Counted from the first letter of the stretch, positions 17,637 through 26,865 are shown. The stretch is DNA of 49,883 bases from DATJFQ01 sp035495555 (GCA_035495555.1 DATJFQ010000113.1:1-49883), one strand, 5' to 3'. Numbers and translations: made by a program. Notes: generated by a model not told the origin, from the letters alone.

Positions 17637-18371
17637 ATGCCGTGGTGGAAACGACGTCAGGAACCATCCGAGACTGCGCCGGCGACCGACATGCCGCTCA
17701 TCAGGCTCGACGGGATTACGAAGATCTTCCGCGGCGATGCCGATGAAGAGACGCGCGCGCTCGATGGTGTCACCGTCGACATCGATCGCGGCGAGTACGT
17801 CTCGGTCTCCGGACCCTCAGGCTGCGGCAAATCGACGTTCCTGTCGGTCCTCGCGCTGCTCGACACGCCAACCGGCGGACGCTACTGGTTCGACGGGCGC
17901 CGGGTGGACACGCTTTCGCCCACCGAGAAGGCGCGCGTGCGGAATGTCGACGTCGGACTCGTGTTTCAGAGCTTCAACCTGATCGCGGACATGACCGTGT
18001 TCGAGAACGTCGAATACCCGCTCAGTGTGCGTGGCGTACCCGCGGCCGAACGGAAGTCGCGCGTCGAGAGCGCGCTGGATCGGGTGGGCCTTGCCGCACG
18101 CGCGAAGCAGCGGCCGATCTCGCTCTCGGGCGGCCATCAGCAGCTCGTGGCGATCGCGCGCGCGCTCGCGGGTCGTCCGCCCATCGTGCTCGCCGACGAG
18201 CCAACCGGCAACCTCGATTCGAAGAGCGGCGAGGCGGTGATGCAGATGTTTGACGACTTGAACGCCGGCGGCGTCACGATCTGCCTCGCGACTCACGACC
18301 CGCGCTATATCGCTGCCGCGAAACGTCACCTGTACCTGTTCGACGGCCGCATCGTCGACACGCCGTCGTAA
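17637..18371 (+). CDS. ABC transporter ATP-binding protein, MacB/LolD type
   Basis: 244 residues from ATG 17637, chosen because GGAGG lies 8 nt upstream; a TTG 18 nt earlier is weaker. Walker A GPSGCGKST is at 59-67, the Q-loop in GLVFQSFNLI at 107-116, signature LSGGHQQ at 163-169 (His replaces the usual Gln or Glu), Walker B PIVLADEPTGNLD at 182-194, and the H-loop in LATHD. Sequence and length match the MacB/LolD/FtsE subfamily that pairs with FtsX-like permeases. No permease or periplasmic partner lies on either side, so it is an orphan here. An N-terminal charged extension (WWKRRQEP) precedes the fold. Confidence 0.93.
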   Translation: MPWWKRRQEPSETAPATDMPLIRLDGITKIFRGDADEETRALDGVTVDIDRGEYVSVSGPSGCGKSTFLSVLALLDTPTGGRYWFDGRRVDTLSPTEKARVRNVDVGLVFQSFNLIADMTVFENVEYPLSVRGVPAAERKSRVESALDRVGLAARAKQRPISLSGGHQQLVAIARALAGRPPIVLADEPTGNLDSKSGEAVMQMFDDLNAGGVTICLATHDPRYIAAAKRHLYLFDGRIVDTPS

Positions 18372-18405
18372 TCAATCATCAATCTGCAATCTGCAATCTG
18401 CAATT
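18371..18405. repeat. Heptamer array ATCAATC/TGCAATC filling a stop-to-stop gap
   Basis: Five contiguous 7-bp units: ATCAATC twice, TGCAATC twice, TGCAATT. The array starts on the last base of the ABC gene stop and ends on the first base of the convergent gene's stop, so it is the entire intergenic region. Confidence 0.9.
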
Positions 18406-21400
18406 CACCGGTTCCCCAGCTCCGCTTCCACAGCGTGCAGCTCCTTGACAAGATCATCGAACCGTCGCACCGACTCCTGCCCCACCTTCTGATCGGCGCC
18501 GCCTTCGGCGCGCATGATGTTCTGCAGCTGATCGATCAGCATGCCCTGCTCATAGGTGCCCGGCGCGGTGACCAGACGTGCCCACAGGGCCTGCAGCCGC
18601 GACGCCGGCGTACCCTCCTTCTGCAGTTTCGCCACGAGTTCGGTCGTGCTTTCGCCAACACCCGGCGACGGCGGCGGCTGGACGCCCGCCTGCTGCATCG
18701 CCTGCTGCACCTTTGCCCGCGCCTGGTTCGCGCCGGCGAGGGCGTCTCGCACCTTCAGCAGGAATTCCTGCTGCGCCACGAGATCCGCGTTCGTGACGCC
18801 GTCCTTCAGCACGCGAGGATCCACCGAAAACTCCAGCGTCGCGGTCCGCGTCACGCCGCCCGCCGTCAGCTTCACCGTGTAGCGCCCGGGCGCGGCCATG
18901 ACGTTTCCCGTCCAGCGATAGTCCCAGTCGTATCGGTTGTGCCCTGGCTTCGCGCCGAGCGGCGCCTGGAACCCGCGGCCGCGTGGCTGCGCTTCGGAAT
19001 CCTCTGCTGCCGCCCCGCCGCGGCCGCCGCCTCCGCGTCCGGCTGCCGCCGTTGACGACACGCTGCGCACAACCCGTCCCTGCGAGTCGGCAATCTCGAG
19101 CGACACCGGCCCCGAGAAACCGGCCGGCAGGATGTAGTCAATCGCCGCGCTCGAGGGGGGGAACTGCGGCGAAATGCCGCCGCCGCGGCCGCCGCCCGAG
19201 CGGAAACGCACGGTGGGCGCGGGCTGCGCCAGCGTCACCGACGTGAGATCAAGCGGTGCACCGCCAGCGGCCGTCGTGCTGCGCTGTCCCACACCGCGCG
19301 CCAGTCGCCGCAGCAGCGCAACACTGTCATCCATGATCCAGAACGCACGCCCCATCGTCGAAATGACGATGTCGCCGCGGTGGATGCGGATGTCGGTGAC
19401 CGGCGTCGCGGGCAGGTTCTCCTGCAGGGGCTGCCAGTGCCCGCCGTCATCGAACGAGACGTAGGCGCCGAATTCGGTGCCCGCATACAGCAGCCCGGCG
19501 ACCTCCGGATCCTCGCGCACGACGCGCGTGGGTGAATCGTTCGGGATCCCGTTCGTGCCGTCCGTGAGCTTCTTCCAGGTCCTCCCGTAGTCGTCCGTCT
19601 TGTAGATGTACGGCTTCATGTCGTACTCGCGCATGTAACGGTAGATCGCGATATACGCGGACCCGCGGCGCAGGTGCGACGCGTCGATGTTCTGCACGCG
19701 GCCGCCTGGCGCAATGTCCTTGGGCGTCACGTTCATCCACGTCTTGCCGCCGTCGCGGGTGACATTGACCGGTCCATCGTTCGCGCCGACCCACAGCACG
19801 CCGCGTTCGAGCGGAGATTCGTCCATCGCGTAAATGGACGAATAAACTTCCTCACCCGTCACGTCGCGCGTGATCGGGGAGCCGGGCACCACCTGGTACT
19901 GCGGTTCGTGCGCCGTCAGATCCGGGCTGATCACCTGCCAGGTCACGCCTTCGTCCGTCGACCGATGCAGCACGTGCGATGCCTGGTAGATCGTGTGCGG
20001 ATCGTGCGGGGAGACGTAGATGACCGTCTGCCGAGGGAACCGGTACTTGATGTCGTTCGGCGCGTGGCCATAGCGGTTCTGCGGATAAATCCATCGCCCC
20101 TGGATCTGCCCGCTCTCGACGTTGTAGCGCTCGACCTCGCCTTTGCACGCGCCCCACACGACCTTCCCGTCCGGCGTCGGCATGATGCCGCCCGTTTCAC
20201 ACCCGGATGCCTGCGAGAAGGCCTGCGCGGGCGAGTCGTAGCCGAACGAATGCGGCGGCATGCTCGGGACGATGACCGTCGTCGTGTCCTGCTGCGGAGC
20301 GTAGAGACGATACGGGTACTGCTCGTCGACGGTGACCATGTAGAGTTCCCCCGTCGGCTGGTTCAGCTCGGTCGACCACGTGCGGCCATGGTCGATGGAC
20401 ACGGTGGCGCCGCCGTCGTTGCACTGGATCAGGTAGTCCGGATTGTCGGGGTTGAACCAGACGCCGTGATTGTCGCCGTGCGGCGGGTTCACGGTCGTGA
20501 ACGTCCTGCCGCCGTCCACTGACTTGTGGACGCCAAGCTCGTTGACCCAGACTTCCTCCGGGTTCTTCGGGTTGACGTCGACGTAGTTGAAATAGAAGGG
20601 ACGCGCGCGCAGCCGCTGGCTGTTGTTCACCAGTTTCCATGACGCGCCCGCATCGTCCGATCGGTAGAGTCCGCCCTCGTCGCCCGGCGCTTCGATCATC
20701 GCGTAGATCGTCTGCGGACGGCTCCGCGCGATGTCGAGGTCGATCTTTCCGATCAGTTTCTGCGGCAGTCCGTTGGTGAGATGCGTCCAGTGCTCGCCGC
20801 CGTCCGTGGACTTGTAAATGCCCCCTTCGGTTGCGGGGCCGCCGCTGATGATGTCCCAGCCTTTGCGGAAGCCGCGATACATTCCCGCATAGAGCTCGTC
20901 GGGGTTGGACATGTTGACGGCGACGACACGGCCGCCGGTCTCGTTGTTGACGAAGAGGACCTTGCGCCAGGTCTTTCCGCCGTCGCTCGTCTTGAAGATG
21001 CCGCGCTCGTCGGTCGGCCCGTAAGGCGAGCCGAGCGCGGCCGCCCAGGCGATGTCCGGGTTCGTCGGGTGAATGCGAATGGCTCCGATCTGCCCCGCCT
21101 CGCGCAGGCCCATGAAGTGCCAGGTCTTTCCCGCGTCAGTCGATTTGTAGACGCCGCGGCCGATGATGACGTTGCTGCGGATCGCCGCGCTCCCCGTGCC
21201 CACATAGACGACGTTCGGGTCGGTTTCGGACACGTCGATGGATCCGATGGACCCGGTTTCAATCTGTCCGTCGGTGACGGGCAGCCAGACGTCGCCGCAG
21301 TCCGTCGTTTTCCAGACGCCGCCGCCCGTTGCTCCCATGTAGAACGTGCAGGGCTGGCTACGTACGCCGGCGATGGCGGTTACGCGCCCGCCGCGCGTCG

Positions 21401-21560
21401 GTCCGACGCTGCGCCAGCGGAGGTCCTGATAATCGTGCGGGTCAACGACGGCGTTCGCGTCGCGCGCGGCGGTGGCCGGCTGGGGCGGCGCGGATGGCGT
21501 GTGCGGCACCGCGACGGCGGCGCTCACGAGCACGGCAGCGGCAAGAAATCGAGTGTGCAT
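18405..21560 (-). CDS. Sortilin/BNR-repeat beta-propeller exoprotein
   Basis: 1051 residues from ATG 21560, which gives a clean signal peptide (HTRFLAAAVLVSAAVAV); the frame is open for another 87 codons but that stretch is not protein-like. Repeated BNR/Asp-box motifs (STDAGKTWHF, TSDGGKTWRK, STDGGEHWTH, SDDAGASWKL, SVDGGRTFTT, SIDHGRTWST, STDEGVTWQV, TRDGGKTWMN, TDDYGRTWKK, SFDDGGHW) cover about 55-770 and form the paired propeller of the VPS10/sortilin class. A Gly/Arg-rich segment near 890 leads to a C-terminal domain with FSVDPRVL and a helical tail. Exported; glycan or protein binding is inferred. This family is abundant in Acidobacteriota. Confidence 0.9.
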   Translation of the reverse strand: MHTRFLAAAVLVSAAVAVPHTPSAPPQPATAARDANAVVDPHDYQDLRWRSVGPTRGGRVTAIAGVRSQPCTFYMGATGGGVWKTTDCGDVWLPVTDGQIETGSIGSIDVSETDPNVVYVGTGSAAIRSNVIIGRGVYKSTDAGKTWHFMGLREAGQIGAIRIHPTNPDIAWAAALGSPYGPTDERGIFKTSDGGKTWRKVLFVNNETGGRVVAVNMSNPDELYAGMYRGFRKGWDIISGGPATEGGIYKSTDGGEHWTHLTNGLPQKLIGKIDLDIARSRPQTIYAMIEAPGDEGGLYRSDDAGASWKLVNNSQRLRARPFYFNYVDVNPKNPEEVWVNELGVHKSVDGGRTFTTVNPPHGDNHGVWFNPDNPDYLIQCNDGGATVSIDHGRTWSTELNQPTGELYMVTVDEQYPYRLYAPQQDTTTVIVPSMPPHSFGYDSPAQAFSQASGCETGGIMPTPDGKVVWGACKGEVERYNVESGQIQGRWIYPQNRYGHAPNDIKYRFPRQTVIYVSPHDPHTIYQASHVLHRSTDEGVTWQVISPDLTAHEPQYQVVPGSPITRDVTGEEVYSSIYAMDESPLERGVLWVGANDGPVNVTRDGGKTWMNVTPKDIAPGGRVQNIDASHLRRGSAYIAIYRYMREYDMKPYIYKTDDYGRTWKKLTDGTNGIPNDSPTRVVREDPEVAGLLYAGTEFGAYVSFDDGGHWQPLQENLPATPVTDIRIHRGDIVISTMGRAFWIMDDSVALLRRLARGVGQRSTTAAGGAPLDLTSVTLAQPAPTVRFRSGGGRGGGISPQFPPSSAAIDYILPAGFSGPVSLEIADSQGRVVRSVSSTAAAGRGGGGRGGAAAEDSEAQPRGRGFQAPLGAKPGHNRYDWDYRWTGNVMAAPGRYTVKLTAGGVTRTATLEFSVDPRVLKDGVTNADLVAQQEFLLKVRDALAGANQARAKVQQAMQQAGVQPPPSPGVGESTTELVAKLQKEGTPASRLQALWARLVTAPGTYEQGMLIDQLQNIMRAEGGADQKVGQESVRRFDDLVKELHAVEAELGNR

Positions 21561-21568
21561 GCGCGGAT

Positions 21569-21576
21569 TGTATACT
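21569..21576. promoter_or_regulatory. Shared -10-like element between divergent genes
   Basis: The palindromic GTATAC core gives TATACT on the plus strand, 6 nt before ATG 21583, and TATACA on the minus strand, 8 nt before ATG 21560. The whole divergent spacer is 22 bp, so both transcripts would start at or within a few bases of the start codon. No good -35 is visible on either side. Confidence 0.5.
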
Positions 21577-21582
21577 CCCCGG

Positions 21583-22545
21583 ATGCCGCCGCTGACACGC
21601 AAGGACTTCGAGGACGCACGCGCCCGCATGGGCGAGCACGTGTACCACACGCCCATCATCACGTCGCGCCTGCTGTCGGAGCGCACGGGGTACGACGTGC
21701 GCCTGAAGGCAGAACTGTTCCAGCGCGGCGGCTCGTACAAGATTCGTGGACCGATGAACAAATTCGCGCTGCTCAGCGACGAACAGAAACGGCGCGGCGT
21801 CGTCTGCTCGTCTGCCGGCAACCACGCACAGGGCGTCGCGCTGGCGGCGGCGCGCTATGGAATCAAGGCCGTGGTCTGCATGGCGGAGAACGCCACGCAG
21901 TCCAAGATCGACGCGACGCGCGCATACGGCGCCGAAGTCGTGCTGCACGGCACGATCTGGGACGAGGCGAACGAAAAGGCCAAAGCGCTGGTCGAGGAGA
22001 AGGGCTACACGTACATTCACCCCTTCGACGACCTGCAGCTGATTCAGGGCCAGGGAACCGTGGGGCTGGAAATTTATCAGGACTGGCCGGAAGTCGAAGC
22101 GGTCATCGCGCCGATCGGCGGCGGCGGGCTGATCTCGGGCGTCGCGCTTGCGGTGAAGGCGTGCAACCCGAAGATTCGCGTCATCGGCGTGGAATCGTCA
22201 GGTGCGCCCGGCATGACGCGCAGCGTCCGCGAAGGCGGCCTGCTCACGCTCGATCGCGTCGACTGCATCATCGACGGCCTGCGCGTGAAGCGCGTCGGCG
22301 AAAAGACCTACGAGATCGTCCGCGATTACGTCGACGAACTGGTAACGCTGCCCGACGAGCAGATTTTCGACGCAGTCGTCTGGATCATGTCCCACCTGAA
22401 GGTCGTCCCCGAAGGCGCCGCCGCAGCGCCCGTTGCTGCGCTGCTGGAAGGTTTGATCAAGCTGCCGGCGGGCACGAAAGTGTGCTGCGTGCTGAGCGGA
22501 GGGAACGTCAATCTGGATCAGTTGCGCGGGCTTCGTTGGAATTGA
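21583..22545 (+). CDS. Threonine ammonia-lyase / serine racemase-type PLP enzyme, no ACT domain
   Basis: 320 residues from ATG 21583. Fold-type II PLP enzyme: Lys53 in RGGSYKIRGPMNK binds PLP, SSAGNHAQGVALAA is the serine/threonine dehydratase signature, and PIGGGGLISG is the phosphate-binding loop. Its C-terminus (CVLSGGNVNLDQL) ends where IlvA-type enzymes would continue into an ACT domain, so it resembles catabolic TdcB or serine racemase rather than the isoleucine-sensitive biosynthetic form. It deaminates threonine to 2-oxobutanoate or acts on serine; choice between these is not possible from sequence. No leader or ribosome binding site is seen; a -10-like TATACT lies 6 nt upstream. Confidence 0.92.
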   Translation: MPPLTRKDFEDARARMGEHVYHTPIITSRLLSERTGYDVRLKAELFQRGGSYKIRGPMNKFALLSDEQKRRGVVCSSAGNHAQGVALAAARYGIKAVVCMAENATQSKIDATRAYGAEVVLHGTIWDEANEKAKALVEEKGYTYIHPFDDLQLIQGQGTVGLEIYQDWPEVEAVIAPIGGGGLISGVALAVKACNPKIRVIGVESSGAPGMTRSVREGGLLTLDRVDCIIDGLRVKRVGEKTYEIVRDYVDELVTLPDEQIFDAVVWIMSHLKVVPEGAAAAPVAALLEGLIKLPAGTKVCCVLSGGNVNLDQLRGLRWN

Positions 22546-22550
22546 TCGCG

Positions 22551-22625
22551 ACAACTACTCAACTACACAACTGCCAACGACTCAAGGCGCTTGAGTCATT
22601 GGGAATTGTGACGTTGCGTAGTTAT
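22551..22625. repeat. Octamer-phased palindromic repeat at a convergent junction
   Basis: Left arm units ACAACTAC, TCAACTAC, ACAACTGC, CAACGACT run into a perfect 8-bp stem GACTCAAG (22579-22586), GCG loop, CTTGAGTC (22590-22597), and the complementary arm continues to 22625 with scattered mismatches. It lies between the threonine dehydratase stop and the S9 peptidase stop. No U-tract follows directly on either strand. Confidence 0.88.
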
Positions 22626-25384
22626 CGTTTTTCGTCGAGGTAAGAGACTCCATTCGTAATCCAGGGAGCTGCGCTTTCTCCCTTCAGATAATGCCCGAAC
22701 CACTCCAGGATCCGGCGGTGGTAATCGATCTGATCCGGTTTCTGCCGCAGGCTGTGATCTTCGTTCGCGTATACGAGTAAGACGACGTTCTTCCTCGCGC
22801 GGCGCGCGACGTTGTACAGCTCCACACCCTGGTGCCAGAAGACGGTCCCGTCCGCGTCGCCGACCTCGATCAGCAGCGGGGTCGTCATCGTCGCCACGCC
22901 GAACACGGCGGAGTTGCGCACGTAGGCCTCGGGGTCCTCGTACAACGGCACCTGCATCCGCTGCTGGCCCGTCTCGATGTGATCGGTCTCCGCGATTCCG
23001 GGACCCCAGTGGTGATTGCCGTAGTTGCTCACGAGATCGGTAATCGGCGCTCCGGCCACAGCCGCCGCGAACACGGTCGTATGCGTCGCGAGGTACGCCG
23101 TGTCGAAGCCGCCCCACGAGTGCCCGACGATGCCGACGCGCTTCGGGTCGATGACGCCCATCGCGGCGACCGCCGCCACCGCGGGACGTACGCACTCGAC
23201 GACCGAGAGCCCCGGCTCCCGTGCGCGGAACACGATGTCGGGTTCGAGCACGAAATATCCGGCGCTCTGGAACGCCGTGATGTTGTAGTAATCCCGTTCT
23301 GAAGGGGGCGTGTATTGATGAAGCGTGTCGGACAGCTTTTCGTAGACGTACACGATCATCGGATACGCGCGTCCGCGCTCGTAACCTGCCGGATACCGCA
23401 GCACGCCCTGGAGACGCGCGCCCCGTTCGCTCTTATATCCGACGAGCTCTGAACGGCCCCAGGCATATGTCGATTGGAACGCATTCGTCGTCGTGACCTG
23501 CCGCGCGTCCTTCAGATCGGCGCCCCCGACAAACGCATCGGGCGAATCATCGAACGACTGCACGACGTAGTCGAACACCGCCGCGTCCTTCGCTTTCCCC
23601 AGCCGCGCGACGTCCTTGTCCAACCACAGGAGACGTTCCGGCGACGTGGCGTTGGGCGCGAGGCGCGCGAATCCCGATTTCTTGGTGAGCAATCCGAACA
23701 TGGTCAAGTAGACAGGTCGCCCGCGATCGATCGCCCGGGTATCCGGGTCGACGTCCGCATAGCGATATCTGACCTCGTCGGCGCCGCCGTCGGTCAATCT
23801 CGCGGGATGGCCGCCATCGGTCGGGACCTGCCAGATGTCGTGCTTGTCGTACAACAGCACGTCCTTGTCGTCTTTCGTCCAGCCGGCGAGGCCGAACCAC
23901 GGACGGGTCACATCCGTTTCGTCCGAGTCGACGTCGGCGAAGGACGTCGGAATCGAGCGCGTGAGATTCCGTGCAGTCTTTTTTGCCGCGTCGACGATCG
24001 AAAACTGGCCGTCGACGTAATAGAGGATGTAACGGCCGCCCGGACTCGGACGGACGAACCGGTCGTCTACGTGTTCGGCCACCTGCGTCCGCGCTCCAGT
24101 CGCACTGTCCACGATGAAGAGCGCCGCCGATCCAAACCGTCCCCAGCTCCGCTCCAGGGCAGACGAGGTCCAGCTCACGGCGTACGCGGCGCCGTGCTGA
24201 GCCAGCGGGGACACCTGTTCCGTGTAATCGTGGGCGAGTACGGTCAGCGAGGGTGCACCGATTTTCCAGGCCGCGAGGAGCGTGCGCTCGCTGTCGCGAC
24301 GCGCGTTGACCTTCTGCTTCGGCATCACGTCGACGTCCTTCGCATGCCAGACGTCCACGGAAGCGCGCTCGTCCTTGTCATTGGCGGCGGCCCGCCCGTC
24401 ACCGTTGCCGAAATCGGCCTCCGAACTGTCCGATTTACGCGGCCATGTGGCGACGCCAACGAACAGCCAGCCGCCCTGATCGGACCACGACGGACGACGA
24501 AATGCGGAGATGCGCTGGCCGCCTGCCGTTCCCGCAGGCCACGACAGGTGCGCCTCGCGCTCGGACGGCGTGTTGAGGGCCGTCCACACGTGCACGTCAT
24601 AGGCGAGGCCGTCTCGGCTCGCATCAGTCCGCGACTTCAGGTACGCGAGATCTCCCGCGTCCTTCCGCCACGTCAAATCGACGTAACGCGCAGCGCCCGA
24701 ATCGAGCACGCGCAGCGTGCCCGCGGCGGGATCGAACAGTTGGACGCCGTTGCCCGTCAGCCCCTGTCCGCCGACCGCGATTGCGAGCAGAGGACCTTTC
24801 GTCTGCCAGACCGCATCGGCGACGTTGCCGAAGGTCGTGTCTTTCGCAGCGGCGAGATCACGGACCACCGCCGTGGCTCCGACGATTTCCTCGGGATCGA
24901 GCGGCTGCCGGTCCGTGTCCTTCCGCTCCGCGTCCTTCGGGCGTTCGGGTGCGTAATGGCGGATCAGCAGATGTCCGCCGCCGGCATCGAACGCGAACGA
25001 CTCGACGTCGTCGATGGCATCGATGGTGAGCATCGAGAGGTCGACGATCGCCAGCTTGCGGTGGACCGGCTTCTTCTCTTTCCGGAGCTTCTGTTCGTCT
25101 CCTTCAGAGACGCCGACCGACGCGGCGAGGAAGCGCGAGTCCGCCGAAAACGACGGCAGCGTTCCGTAGGCAATGGCCTTGGTCGCGCCATCGGCGACGC
25201 GGACCGCACGGAGTTCGCTCGACCGGTCGCTGCGTGTGATCGTGTATACGAGCCACTTGCCATCCGGAGAGAGGCCGCCGTGGTCGGCGCTGGTCGTCAG
25301 GCGTTCGAACCGGGCAAAATCCTGCGGCGACGGCGGAGCCGGCGTCTGCGCGAGAACGGCAACGAGCAGTCCAACAGCGATCAT
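22622..25384 (-). CDS. S9 family (prolyl oligopeptidase-like) serine peptidase, exported
   Basis: 920 residues from ATG 25384, which overlaps the acetamidase stop as ATGA. Short signal peptide MIAVGLLVAVLAQTPA. An N-terminal propeller (about 25-600; motifs LSPDGKWLVY, PSPGGRYILYY) precedes an alpha/beta-hydrolase domain. The catalytic triad is Ser756 in GHSWGG, Asp843/845 in VGDADGTVFWHQG and His877 in ANEDHSL. Dipeptidyl- or acylaminoacyl-peptidase activity in the periplasm is the likely role. Propeller is longer than in classic prolyl oligopeptidase. Coupled translation with the acetamidase suggests one transcription unit. Confidence 0.93.
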   Translation of the reverse strand: MIAVGLLVAVLAQTPAPPSPQDFARFERLTTSADHGGLSPDGKWLVYTITRSDRSSELRAVRVADGATKAIAYGTLPSFSADSRFLAASVGVSEGDEQKLRKEKKPVHRKLAIVDLSMLTIDAIDDVESFAFDAGGGHLLIRHYAPERPKDAERKDTDRQPLDPEEIVGATAVVRDLAAAKDTTFGNVADAVWQTKGPLLAIAVGGQGLTGNGVQLFDPAAGTLRVLDSGAARYVDLTWRKDAGDLAYLKSRTDASRDGLAYDVHVWTALNTPSEREAHLSWPAGTAGGQRISAFRRPSWSDQGGWLFVGVATWPRKSDSSEADFGNGDGRAAANDKDERASVDVWHAKDVDVMPKQKVNARRDSERTLLAAWKIGAPSLTVLAHDYTEQVSPLAQHGAAYAVSWTSSALERSWGRFGSAALFIVDSATGARTQVAEHVDDRFVRPSPGGRYILYYVDGQFSIVDAAKKTARNLTRSIPTSFADVDSDETDVTRPWFGLAGWTKDDKDVLLYDKHDIWQVPTDGGHPARLTDGGADEVRYRYADVDPDTRAIDRGRPVYLTMFGLLTKKSGFARLAPNATSPERLLWLDKDVARLGKAKDAAVFDYVVQSFDDSPDAFVGGADLKDARQVTTTNAFQSTYAWGRSELVGYKSERGARLQGVLRYPAGYERGRAYPMIVYVYEKLSDTLHQYTPPSERDYYNITAFQSAGYFVLEPDIVFRAREPGLSVVECVRPAVAAVAAMGVIDPKRVGIVGHSWGGFDTAYLATHTTVFAAAVAGAPITDLVSNYGNHHWGPGIAETDHIETGQQRMQVPLYEDPEAYVRNSAVFGVATMTTPLLIEVGDADGTVFWHQGVELYNVARRARKNVVLLVYANEDHSLRQKPDQIDYHRRILEWFGHYLKGESAAPWITNGVSYLDEKR

Positions 25385-26403
25385 TTGAAGATCTCTTTCG
25401 GCAGGGTGACGTGGACGCCGACGTTACCGTCGACGAGCTGCGTGACGATGACGTCGCCGGCGACGCTCGTGAGCTGATACGCGGCCTGCTTCTCGAGATG
25501 CTTGTCGCGGACGAGGAAGTCGATCATCTCCTGAATGGCCGTCTTCGTCGCCACCGCGAGGTCCTTGTCGGTCGCCATCGCGACGTAGAGCGCCGGCGTC
25601 TCGGCGCGCGGCCAGGTCAGCGTCATGTCCTTGCGCACCGTGAGCTGCAGCCGCCCGCGCAGGGACGTTTCGATCGCGGTCTGATCGACCTCGCCGTCGC
25701 CCTGGGCCGCGTGCCCGTCACCCACCTCGAACAGCGCGCCGCGCGCGTGGATCGGGATATAGAGCGTCGTGCCGGCGACGAGCAGGCGATTATCGAGATT
25801 GCCGGCATGCGTGCCCGGTGGATTGCTGCTGATGCGCCCCAGCGAGGGATCCGGCGCCACGCCCATGCTCCCGAAGAACGGATGGAGCGGAATGACGATC
25901 CCGGGAGCGAACGCCGCGGTCATCGTCTTTGCGTCGAGCGGGATGATGCGCGTCCGCTGCGTGCGATCGTCGGAGCAGTTCTCGCGGATGTAGCCGCTGC
26001 AGCCGTTGTAGCCATACGGGATCGCGAGATCGATCGACAGCATTCTGACTTCGAGAACGTTGCCGGGCTCGGCGCCGTCGACGAACACCGGTCCGGTCAG
26101 GATGTGACCGCCGGGCCCGCGTTGATCCTGCGGGACCTGCGCTTCGATGTCCTTCAGCGACTGTTGGATCTGGTTCTCGGGAACGCCGGCCCGGAGAAGG
26201 CCCGCCGGGCGGTTGGTGAGCAGGGTATCGACGTCGATGATGTCGCCGGATGCGATCGTGAGGACCGGCCTTCCGGCAGCGTCATACCAGCCGTACGCCA
26301 CCGTCGACGGCGTCGCCTCGAGCCGATGCGTTCTTGGAGCCTGCGCGGCGCCCGCCGCCGCGAGGCATGACACGACGACCGCGGTCGTCAGGGCACGGTG
26401 CAT
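25381..26403 (-). CDS. Exported acetamidase/formamidase family protein
   Basis: 340 residues from ATG 26403; the frame upstream of it lies inside the next gene and is rejected. A signal peptide ends near GAAQAPR, unusual because most FmdA/AmdA enzymes are cytoplasmic. Family motifs are GGHILTGPVFVDGAEPGNVLEV, PGTHAGNLDNR and EVGDGHAAQGDGEVDQTA, where Asp/His/Glu residues would bind metal. It hydrolyses a short-chain amide, probably in the periplasm. It lies 7 bp after the zinc-ribbon gene and overlaps the S9 peptidase start. Confidence 0.9.
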   Translation of the reverse strand: MHRALTTAVVVSCLAAAGAAQAPRTHRLEATPSTVAYGWYDAAGRPVLTIASGDIIDVDTLLTNRPAGLLRAGVPENQIQQSLKDIEAQVPQDQRGPGGHILTGPVFVDGAEPGNVLEVRMLSIDLAIPYGYNGCSGYIRENCSDDRTQRTRIIPLDAKTMTAAFAPGIVIPLHPFFGSMGVAPDPSLGRISSNPPGTHAGNLDNRLLVAGTTLYIPIHARGALFEVGDGHAAQGDGEVDQTAIETSLRGRLQLTVRKDMTLTWPRAETPALYVAMATDKDLAVATKTAIQEMIDFLVRDKHLEKQAAYQLTSVAGDVIVTQLVDGNVGVHVTLPKEIFK

Positions 26404-26410
26404 GGCGTAC

Positions 26411-26857
26411 CTACTTGAAGAGATCGTCGAACGCTTTCTTCGCGCTCGAGGTGCTGGTCGGAGCCGTCGTGGACGTCGTTTCGCGTTCGACGGTCGTGCG
26501 GGGTTCGAAGCTCTGACAGGTGTTGCGCGCGTCTTTCGGCGAGATGCGGACGGGGATCGGCTGCTGGCATTCGAAGGGCGCGCTCGTGTCGAAGTGCACG
26601 CACTGCGCGCACGTGTGGAGGTCGGCGCCGCATTTCGGACACTTGCCGTCCGGACTCCACGCGCCAGCAACGGTCAGCACGCCGCCGCAGCGCGCGCACT
26701 TGATGACGTCGCGGAAGCCGGGCATGTTGAAGGTCTTCGGCTGGACCGGCGGCTGCCCGCGCGGCGCATATTCCTTCTTCTGCTCGGGCCGGGATTCCGG
26801 ACGCCGTTCACGCGGCTCGTCCTGATACCCTCGTTGGCGGTACTTGCGATCTGACAC
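26411..26857 (-). CDS. Zinc-ribbon protein of unknown function
   Basis: 148 residues from GTG 26857. The N-terminal 40 residues are Arg/Glu/Gln-rich and probably disordered. Cysteines form CxxC pairs at 54/57, 73/76 and 83/86, with single cysteines at 97 and 114, consistent with one zinc ribbon (CARCG ... CPKCG) and a second metal or disulphide cluster (CAQC ... C ... C). The C-terminus is Thr/Ser-rich and ends KKAFDDLFK. No signal peptide, so likely cytoplasmic. TATAAT 8 nt upstream of the GTG marks it as the first gene of the unit with the acetamidase and S9 peptidase. Confidence 0.78.
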   Translation of the reverse strand: MSDRKYRQRGYQDEPRERRPESRPEQKKEYAPRGQPPVQPKTFNMPGFRDVIKCARCGGVLTVAGAWSPDGKCPKCGADLHTCAQCVHFDTSAPFECQQPIPVRISPKDARNTCQSFEPRTTVERETTSTTAPTSTSSAKKAFDDLFK

Positions 26858-26865
26858 GCGCGGGG

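Noticed and set aside
22579..22597. Classical Rho-independent terminator
   Set aside because: The GACTCAAG/CTTGAGTC stem is perfect, but neither strand has a U-run directly after it.
23474..25477. 667-codon open frame on the plus strand
   Set aside because: It lies opposite the S9 peptidase, whose catalytic motifs are clear. The translation is Arg-rich without domains; GC-rich third positions keep antisense frames open.
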